Below are positions 55,976 through 64,000 of a DNA stretch of 64,000 nt, in pieces (position 1 is the stretch's first letter; every line of letters starts with the position of its first letter). The notes beneath the pieces were generated by a model. It ran no database searches. It was given only the letters and a program-made list of their open reading frames with translations, and had not been told where the DNA came from. Source of the stretch: Stemphylium vesicarium (taxonomy: Eukaryota > Ascomycota > Dothideomycetes > Pleosporales > Pleosporaceae); assembly GCA_004380135.1 (NCBI GenBank), contig QXCR01000053.1, positions 111,266-175,265 of the forward strand, written 5' to 3'. The translations under genes were made by a program, and so were the position numbers.

Positions 55976-58437
55976 TGTTGCAGATGTTCGTGGGAGACGT
56001 ATCAGTCGTGTGGGCTGCGCGACTAGATAAATGCCCCGCCAAACTTTTTGACTCACCCCGCCATTGACTGCAGCGGCAGGATTATAGTTGTTCCTTCCGG
56101 CTTCGGACCTGCAGGCACAGTCATGCTCTCCAAGACCGAGAATAACCTCGAAACAATTCTTCGCATGTCTACTATGAGTAGTATCTTTCATTGTTGAGAG
56201 AATCCTTCAAGCCTTCATCTGCAGCCTTCTCCAATGGCAAGTGTGCATCTCTACCACACCAGACATCCAGACGCAACCAACAGCATCACAAGGACCTTGT
56301 AATCCCCCGCATTCAATATACGGCTTAAACGGCAGCAGTAGACTCATAGAAAGCCATGCGTGAAAATAGAGCAAATTCACTTGGCAACAGTCATTGTATT
56401 TGCTCCGCATACCCCAAGCGCAAGCACGATTACAGTTATTGCTCTACCGCTACCGCGTCTACTGCAGTCCAGATTGGTCTCAAAGTCAGCATGCGATTCA
56501 CCCTATCGCCATTGGTGGTAGTGTGATAGTACATACCAAGACGGTACTGTGGGTGTTGCTCAATCTCACAGTCGTTCAGCATGTTCACTTGAGGAAGGTA
56601 ATGCCACAATGACGTAAGATGTATTTCAAATTCAATCTACACACAGAAGAGACGGATTCCTTTTCGCAGAAAGACAATCATGAGCAAGAAAGAGACGGAA
56701 ATAGCCGTCTTCGACCATGCATTGTGTCGTACACACAGGACGAGCCGCGGTCTGCCAGATACGATGCTTAGTACCCCACTGTCGAAAGAAAACCCTTTCA
56801 GCTTCGACTGACTCGTGGCCCAAGAGATTAGCATAACAGCTATGATCTCCAAGATCCATGTTCGTCCCGGCACCCAAGGACAACCCCGCGAACTTACTAT
56901 GGAGAATACGAAGACGCGCAGCATTGGGCAGCTGCGGCAGAACACATCACCTTAGCGACGGGATGAAGAGTGGGAACTGATCATCTTCAGACCCTGTTAA
57001 TCATGGAGCTGTCAGGAAAAGACCCTGAAACTTCGTCAGCTTTCGCAAGTACACGTATTAGGCACCGCCAAATTCCGACGCAAACCCGACTTCGTTTGCC
57101 AGTCCGGGCGTGCCACATCATCTCCTTAGAATTCTTTTCAAGTCTAATGACACACTTGCCAATTGTTACCATGGAGATATAGTTGGGCGAAAGGTCTCAG
57201 AAAGGCCGAACATCTTGTGAGCTGTCACGCTACAACAAGTGCTTAGACGTTCCACTTTTGAGTCGTCGTAAGGCTGATTGTCGCTGCGTTTGCGGGAAGG
57301 GCTGGTGCGCTGGCTATGCGACATGACAGCCGCCAGATGGGGGGAGGGGCAGCTCAGGTGCGTTGCTGGGAGTCGCAAAAGGAACATTTTCGGGTCTGTT
57401 CGGGCCCGTATCGATGCAGCCCTGGAAATTGGCTACGTCAGCCGCAGCGGAGATTTGCGTCCCGGCGTTCTGCGAGGCATGGTTGCTTGTTTGCAAAACT
57501 CCTCGGCGAAGTATGCTCCCTCTCTGGGGAAAATGGTTGCCGCTGCAAATAACTTTGGGTGGGAGCGAAAGCAAATGGGCGTCGGAAGCTAAGGCAGGTA
57601 CGGCCATTTCGAAACGCGAAAATACAGCGACGGAAGCGCGTTCCTGCATTCCAACGCTGAGGTCGCAGAAGAGGCCGCCCGCCGGCAGACCCGCTACCCT
57701 CGAGAAGTTGTTTTTCATGGTGACGCATGACTGTTGCTCGAATTGTGTCATGGTTTGTTCTGAATCTCATGGTCATCTGATAGATCCAAGCGCGTCATAG
57801 AACATACCTTTGCCCTTTGTTAGTGTTAGAGAGTGGTCGCGACGCTGCCAAATCGCGGCCTCAGACATGGCTTTGCGAGCCTACTTTCTACACAGACTAT
57901 TGAATGGTATCCGGGCCGTCTACCTGGAACCACGAGAGAAAGATTCTAGCGTGTGTCATATGGATAGCTTGCTTGTAGCGACTGCCCAGGTGCGTCGTTA
58001 GGGCCCGCGATCGCAGACAACGTGAGCGATCTCCCGTCTACGTCATGTACACCTCGAGCATCTTCGATGGCACCCCGCGGATGACTGCAGGCCACACATC
58101 ACTAAAGCGACGCTCGATCGCGGCCATGCCGGACAATCGGGAGATGCAACTAGCCAATAAGTTCAGTGAACAAACTCGACACATTAACGTGCATCAGTCC
58201 GGGGAACCCGCGTTGTTGATGCTAAACAAACAGTGTATCTACGCGTCTTCTAGGCCTGTCACGAAGAACCATGTATCCATCACCACAAGGTCGATGACGA
58301 CGCTGGCGTAATGGTCGAGAAGATGGATTCCGTGTGGTCAAAGTCAAAAGTGCTGGCCACAGCAGCATCGCACACTTGATCATGGCGTGTTGATACTCGC
58401 CTCATGAGGGATGACAGCTGTCTCACGACTCGCAAAA

Positions 58438-58492
58438 GCTATCGATAGCCCGATAGGCGTCTGCTCCCCCATGAAATCGATACAATCGATAG
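58438..58492. promoter_or_regulatory. Cluster of three ATCGATA motifs
   Basis: The palindrome GCTATCGATAGC (58438-58449) is followed by ATCGATA (58476-58482) and ATCGATAG (58485-58492). They lie about 1.3 kb before the Wee1-like start. The cluster suggests a binding site, but no factor is known to me for this motif in these fungi. Confidence 0.35.
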
Positions 58493-58798
58493 GGAAGCCG
58501 CAGAGGCGAGCTGCAAAGTCAATCATTGTGCGGAGAGCCAAGAGTGTATGAAGATTGTTATTTGCCGGGAGCGAGCGGCCCGCCGGCGAACTGTGAACTG
58601 GCCGAGGAGAGCCCCTTTTCGACCTGATGCGGCCACCTGGTGGCATGAGGATGCTAAGATTGGACTCATTTGCTAAGATAGCGCTGATAGGGGGGTATCC
58701 TAGCGGCTCTGACGGACGGTGTCCAGCTGTGGTTCTAGCGCGCTGGTGCCGATACCGTGGTTGGGGGAGATCTGGTGGCGAGGATTGTTTTGATCCAG

Positions 58799-58816
58799 TA
58801 TTGTTGATCAACAATA
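58799..58816. repeat. 18-bp perfect palindrome
   Basis: The sequence TATTGTTGATCAACAATA is its own reverse complement. It sits about 980 bp upstream of the Wee1-like start and could be a dimeric protein site. Confidence 0.6.
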
Positions 58817-59441
58817 ACAGTAAACACGAAAATTTAACGTGGCGAAGTGGCGACTCCGCTGCGGCGCCTCGCAGGACAGCGGGCGCAGGAACTGCAGACG
58901 AGCAGAGGCTTTACGTATCTACAATATTTCGTCCTGCAGTCCACTGTGCGCGTATGACTGCTTCACTTTGGCCCTGCTGGCACCGAATCGATTGGCAGGC
59001 GGGACTAACGGTTTGCTGCAGGGCGTCAGGTCTCGGGTGGGTGAGGCACGCACGGGCCCACGGCGCCTTTCCTGCCACACGGTCGAAAAGACGACCCAGC
59101 GCGCGAACCTTGGAACGCGTCTCTCTCCCATATACCATAGCATTCCCAGCCGATCGCAGTCGAGCGCAAGAAGGGTCTCTTCATCGCTCGATCGCATCCT
59201 CGCACCCTCGCACCCTCGCACCCCCCCTTCGTCATTGCATCACTACTTCGTGTCGCGCCTGCCCACTTCTAGTCCCGACTACACCTGCCTAAGTAGTCGA
59301 GGTAAACACGCGCGCAACCCGCCTCCGCTTCACCACGAGACGCAGCGAATCGCTCACGGCCACGCCAACAACACCAACCACGCTCTCTCCACTTCCTGCC
59401 ATCCTTTCCCCCACCTAGTTTGCATCACCAGCAGGCCTTGT

Positions 59442-59477
59442 ATGGAGCACATCCACACGCCGGCCGCTGCTTGCTGA
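59442..59477 (+). promoter_or_regulatory. Upstream ORF 1 of the Wee1-like gene
   Basis: ATG to TGA encodes MEHIHTPAAAC (11 residues). It lies 357 bp before the main start, so if the leader begins upstream of it, it could lower translation of the kinase. The transcript start is not known. Confidence 0.35.
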
Positions 59478-59641
59478 GGTGGAATTTACGGGACTTCGCC
59501 GCCAAGATTGACCATCGCCGACGACATCGCGCATCTGTCGCCAACACTGCACGCATTCATACCCGCGCCCTCGCCCACAGTTCGCACACGACTGCAACCT
59601 CCCAGCGCCATCGCTATCGATTGAAGACGGGCCTCATCTCC

Positions 59642-59662
59642 ATGAACGTCGCGCCTGCCTAG
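59642..59662 (+). promoter_or_regulatory. Upstream ORF 2 of the Wee1-like gene
   Basis: ATG to TAG encodes MNVAPA, ending 136 bp before the main start. Its position in the probable leader makes it a candidate translational control element. Confidence 0.35.
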
Positions 59663-59798
59663 ACTCCGAGGCACCAGTCACCAGAGACGACCACAACAAC
59701 AGCATCCGCCGTCGGGAACTCTCACCTCCGCCCCCAGACGCCACCATTACCAGCACGCCATCGCGCCGTGCTCCTCTCCTTCTCTCACCACGCGTACC

Positions 59799-62700
59799 AT
59801 GGACTACGGATACTCGCCCAGCCGAGAGGGTGGTACTATGCACTTTCCCTCGCCCACGCACCCCCACAGCTACCGACTCGACGGAACCCACTTCTCTCAT
59901 CTCCAGGAACTCCGCCGCTCCCTCTCACGCTCACCATCCAAGCAATCGCGCTTCCAGCTCCGCAACTCCGACACGCCCCGCTCTCCCATCTCACCGCTCG
60001 CCATTGCGCGCGCCTTTTCACCCAAGGCGCAAAAGGTCACCAGCCCCATCGCGACGTATCCCGAATCACCGCTAGCCCAGGCCGTCCCCGCGAAAAAGAA
60101 GTTCTCACTGCGCCGCTCAGGACCCTTCCGATCATCTCCGCGCACTCGCAACAGCAACTCCAAGAGCCCGCGCCGGCGCGCCTTAGGCGAGACCACCGAC
60201 GTCGGCAACGCGACACCCTTCATGACGCGACCGACGGGCGGCCAGGAGAACACGCCCGTGCGAAGGCCTAGCGCAGAGTCCCCCGACACCATGGACATGG
60301 ACAAGCGACTCGAAGTTGACGACAAGCCCATCAAGTTTGAGTTTGCGCGCCGCGCCGAATTGTCGCCTGCCCCGCCTGCGAAGTCGAGCCCACTTAAGCG
60401 GAATGATGGTCTCATGAATCTCAGCGGGTCGCCCGGGTCTAGCCCCATGGCAAAGCGCCGCAGTCTCCACGGGGTAGGGAGCCTCGGAAATGACTTTGAG
60501 AGCATCTTCGACCCGACCCCCGCACAGCGCGGTTCCCCGGAAGAGTCGCCGCGCCAGTACAACGATACAACCAACAGCTTCTCCTTCAACAGCTCACCTA
60601 TCTCAGGTGCGCAGTCACCTGTATGCCGCACCTCTTCGCTACGCAAGTCGACCTTATCGCAGCGTTCCAACACTCCGCGCAAGCCGAGCCACGATGGCGA
60701 GTTTGCCATGCCCGGCCCAGCCGCATCCAAGACGCGCAATCGCATGTCTCTTGACGGCTCAATAAACAACTCAATATCGACACCCGCACCGCCCGCTCAG
60801 ACACCTTTCCGAAAATCCACCTTCGACGCCGGGCGCATGGGCCTTCCTACGCCTTTCCCTCGAGGTGGAGCCGGAGCATTGCAGCCACACCCTTTGTCAC
60901 ATGCACACACCCCAAACTCCGCTTCGTCGAGCATCAGCGGTACGCCGATGGCCCCTCCCCGAGCCCCAGCCGTACAATGGAGCGGCCCTGCATTTCCTCC
61001 GCCTCCGATGTCGAACAACCCGCACTTCTCCAGGTCGCTACCAATCGGTATCGGTAGACCCTTTGAGAACGAGTGCGACCAGTCTTCACAGGAGTCATTT
61101 GACACTCCCTTCAAGGCTGCGCAGCCCGCGCCCATCGCATTCTCCACTGGTCTTTTGTCAAAGAAGAACCGCAATGCGGATGAGCCGGCAGCAGGGGGTA
61201 TCTATGTCATGCCCGATACGCCTTCGAAGCGCCAATCATTCCCCCCAGCTGCGGCAGACAGGGCAGTCAATCTAGACACACCCCTTGTAAAGCGATCGGG
61301 CAGCCTTTTCGGCAACGATGCGCGACCACAGCATCAGTTTGGCACACCTAGCACGCCCTTCAGTGCCAATGTGTCCAAGTTCTCCACAGAGACCTTTGCT
61401 AAGCGACCAAGCATCTTTGGCAACATGGGCAGCACCATGCAGCGCCGGGGCAGTTTTGTCAGCATTGACGGCGACAACGACAACGATGATGACATCCAGC
61501 CAGACAGCCAGTCACCAACAGCGAACCGGATGGGCGACAGTCAATCCAGCGTGGACGACATGCCGCCAACACCGACCAAGCCCAGCGGTGGCTCCAGTCG
61601 TCGCTCAAAGGAGAGCAGCTTGCGCCGTAAGACGTTCCGCGGGCGCCCTTCTATTGGTCAGGACACATTTGCTGCACCCGATGGCGACAGTCGACCAACG
61701 AGTAAGTACATTTCTCTTCCAGATCCGGGCGAAGACAGTTCTTCAGAGGACGAGTCCGAGTCAACGGTCAATAAGTCTCCCTCTGCACACGCCCTCAATT
61801 CCAATCGAGGCCGTTTATCGCGGCAGACCAACAACGTTGGTGCCGCTCTGCGTCTTCCGAGACGGGTGGCGAATACAGCTCTTCAATCCCCCTGTTCCAA
61901 GAACGACACTAAACAATCAACAGCAGCTGGAAGTCTATTTGGTGGTCCATCACCACAAACACCCGCCAACGAGTCTTTTGCCCCTCTTGATGCGAGCAAG
62001 TTGTCAATCTCCGGCAACCGCCGCGGATCGTTCCCATTCAACGCGAGCTTTGGCAACTTTGCACCTGCCACCCCAACCACCCCCCGCGATTCAGGCTTCT
62101 TCGGCAGTGTACAGGGAGCTATTCCTATCGGCCTGACGAAGAACGACGTTGACGAGTCGCTGAGCGAGCGATTCCACGAGATCAAGTCCCTCGACGGCGG
62201 AGAGGGCGAGTTCTCGACTGTATATCGTGTCAGCCATCCAGTCAAGCCATCTCCTCAGAGGTCGCCAGCCGGCAGTCAAGTGTGGGTTGTCAAGAAATCA
62301 AAGAAGGCCTACATTGGTGCAGGCGACCGCCAGAAGAAGATGCGTGAGGTCGAGATTCTCTATGCTCTACGAGACAATGAGCATGTGCTGGGTATCAAGA
62401 CTCACTGGGAGTTTGACCAGCACCTCTACATTCAGACAGAGTACTGTGAGGGTGGAAACCTGAGGAGGTACCTCGACACCGTTGGCTTTAATAGCCGTCT
62501 CGATGACTTCCGCATCTGGAAGATCCTGCTGGAGCTGTTGATGGTAAGTCTAAAGACAGTCTTTGTTCGGAGCCAACGCTAATCCTCTTACAGGGCCTCA
62601 AAGCCATCCACGGAGCAGGATACATCCATCTCGATCTCAAGCCCGCCAACATCCTCATCGACTTTGAGGGCGGTTTGAAGATTGCAGATTTCGGCTTGGC

Positions 62701-63334
62701 GAGCCAGTGGCCAGCTCCCGCCGGTATCGATGGGGAGGGCGACCGTCACTACCTCGCTCCAGAGCAACTCTCAGGCCGATTCGACAAGCCTGCCGACGTT
62801 TTCGCACTGGGCATGATGCTCGCCGAGATTGCCGGTAACTGCGTCATCCCTGAGAACGGCGACTACTGGCAAAAGCTCCGCTCTGGCGAGTTTGAGAACG
62901 TGCTCCCAAGTTTGACTTGGAGCGCTGACAGCAGCACCCTCAGCCGAGACTCTCACGGCGATCCAGTGTCTGAGCCGGCGAGGCCTTCAATGGACGGCTT
63001 CCTTATGTCTGATGCTGCTGAGGACTCGATGGCCTCTATCATGGTCAAGCCAGCATCAAACCCAGAGGAGGAGCTCGCCCGCGCGCCGTCTTTCATGGTC
63101 CAGCGCAACGACCCGAACTCCATGGACCACGTCGTCTATGCGATGCTCAACCGGGACCCAGACCAGCGACCAACTGCAGACCAGGTACTCCAGTGCTACG
63201 GCTGCAGGTGGGTCGACTCCAGGCGCCGTTCGGGTGCAACCATCTACGAGGGCAACTTCGGCCCGAGCGATGAGATTCTTGCGACATACCATGGCGAGCA
63301 CTACGGCGACGCCGACATGATGGATATGAGCTAA
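59799..63334 (+). CDS. wee1: Wee1-family mitosis inhibitor kinase
   Basis: Exons 59799-62543 and 62594-63334 (50-nt intron, GTAAGT...CTTACAG) encode 1161 residues. The first ~790 are disordered and rich in SP/TP sites, as expected of a CDK-regulated Wee1/Swe1 protein. The kinase domain shows a glycine loop 'LDGGEGEFSTVYR' (~798-810), the ATP-binding Lys in 'VWVVKKSKK' (~829), the hinge 'QTEYCEGGNL', the catalytic loop 'IHLDLKPANILID' (~928), 'IADFGLAS' and the Wee1-type activation segment 'GEGDRHYLAPEQL'. A Ser-rich insert lies inside the C-lobe before 'MLNRDPDQRPTADQVL'. Family members phosphorylate the inhibitory Tyr of Cdk1 to delay mitosis. Nuclear action is by family. Close relatives such as Mik1 cannot be excluded. 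Confidence 0.88.
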
Positions 63335-63859
63335 GCGCCTGAGCTTTGCAGTTGTCCGTTGTGCATTCAAGAGTGTTGTCTTCATTGTTCCGCACCGCCA
63401 CCTTCATCATCACCGTCTCAGTTACGACATGAATCCGCAGCCATCTCACCGATTGTCTCGCGATACAGTTGTACCTCGACTTTTTCCCCGCTGTACTTTT
63501 GTACTAAGATCCGGCGTTTTTAATCGGAAAAAAAGAGGGAATAAAGAGCAATCTTTTGTTGCTCTAATGATTTCCATTTGGGGAGTCATTATTTCCTTTG
63601 TTCACCTTCCCTTTGTTCTTTTTCTTTTTCTTTGTACTTCACCTGCTGTTTTTTTATTACGAGCCTCTGATGTTTCTGTTACGGCCTATTCAACGTTTGG
63701 GGCACAAAGGCTTTTTTTGGGACTTGCGCCTTGGGAGAATTGGGGAAAAACATCATTGGAGTTTTGTGCGTTGCATATTGCATCCCCCCACGAGGATACC
63801 TTCGCAGCTGGAAAATAGCGCGAATGGGGATTGGCGTTTGTTTTTGTGTGCTTTTTATA
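63335..63859. other. Wee1 3' region, T-rich
   Basis: This T-rich stretch (TTCTTTTTCTTTTTC near 63620) probably holds the 3' untranslated region of the Wee1-like gene. No convincing upstream exons of the following hydrolase fragment were seen. Confidence 0.45.
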
Positions 63860-64000
63860 ATGGAAAGTTTGGGTGTGGAGAGGGCATTTGTGCTGGGGAC
63901 GAGTCAGGGGGGTTGGGTTACGGTTCGGATGGCGGTTTTGGAGCCTGAGAAGGTATGTGCTTGTGATGGTGTGGGGAGACGTCTTTGTGGAGGCGTTTGA
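63860..64000 (+). CDS. Alpha/beta-hydrolase fragment at the right edge
   Basis: From about 63860 the plus strand encodes 'MESLGVERAFVLGTSQGG', continuing 'WVTVRMAVLEPEK', the nucleophile elbow (G-T-S-Q-G-G) and following helix of a serine alpha/beta hydrolase. A GTATGT donor at 63953 then begins an apparent intron that runs past the window. The N-terminal half of the fold is not visible upstream, so this is either an internal exon with small unresolved exons before it or a truncated copy. The protein is partial, with substrate unknown. Confidence 0.5.
   Translation: MESLGVERAFVLGTSQGGWVTVRMAVLEPEKVCACDGVGRRLCGGV

Larger units (their letters stand above)
55976..59798. other. 3.8 kb divergent region between KRS1 and the Wee1-like gene
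   Basis: This long spacer should hold the LysRS promoter on the left and a long promoter/leader of the Wee1-like gene on the right. ATCGATA motifs, an 18-bp palindrome and two short upstream ORFs are annotated separately. The last ~1 kb is C/A-rich, as in long fungal leaders. Open frames elsewhere are not protein-like. Confidence 0.5.

Overview
This window is nuclear DNA from a filamentous ascomycete, most likely a Dothideomycete of the order Pleosporales. The evidence is short introns (about 45-60 nt, one of 227 nt) with GTAWGT-type donors, CTRAC-like branch sites just before the acceptor, and fungus-only families: an Ayg1-like hydrolase, a TmpA-like membrane flavoprotein, an Rds1-like ferritin protein, a BtgC-like GH17 glucanase, a Zn2Cys6 regulator and a pogo/Fot1 transposon. 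Genus is not determinable from what I can see. Exon joins were built by hand from splice signals and reading frame. No similarity search was run, so family names rest on recognised motifs.

Layout. 1-8.6 kb: the end of a short-chain dehydrogenase, a Cid1-type nucleotidyltransferase with a very long disordered tail (minus), an isochorismatase-family hydrolase with a possible mitochondrial leader (plus), and a GNAT acetyltransferase (minus). 8.8-11 kb: a decayed pogo-like transposon followed by a nucleotide-kinase relic without its P-loop. 11.4-11.8 kb: a small unknown protein. 11.8-16.9 kb: a 5 kb gene-free stretch holding about twenty TATATA elements, many about 120 bp apart. 16.9-21.6 kb: a 1537-residue disordered basic protein (minus). 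22.9-26.8 kb: an epoxide hydrolase, candidate exons of an unrecognised small gene, and a TmpA-like protein. 28.5-36.2 kb: a membrane-anchored glucanase, an atypical SDR and a secreted ferritin-like protein, all minus. 38.2-42.2 kb: a small Met-rich GPI-type protein and the Tudor-SN protein. 42.9-48.6 kb: a large multidomain protein ending in a trypsin-like protease, and a convergent GT34 glycosyltransferase. 49.5-53.7 kb: a Zn2Cys6 regulator divergent from an Ayg1-like hydrolase. 53.8-55.98 kb: cytoplasmic lysyl-tRNA synthetase (minus). 59.8-63.3 kb: a Wee1-family kinase with a long upstream region. An alpha/beta-hydrolase exon lies at the right edge.

Most genes are unrelated housekeeping or accessory genes on alternating strands, and I see no complete biosynthetic cluster. 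The regulator/Ayg1-like pair is the only likely functional pairing. The strongest candidates for something undescribed are the three-exon protein at 42924-47252 (helical N-terminus, kinase-like domain, IQ motifs, complete His/Asp/Ser trypsin-like protease) and the periodic TATA array at 12.6-15.9 kb.
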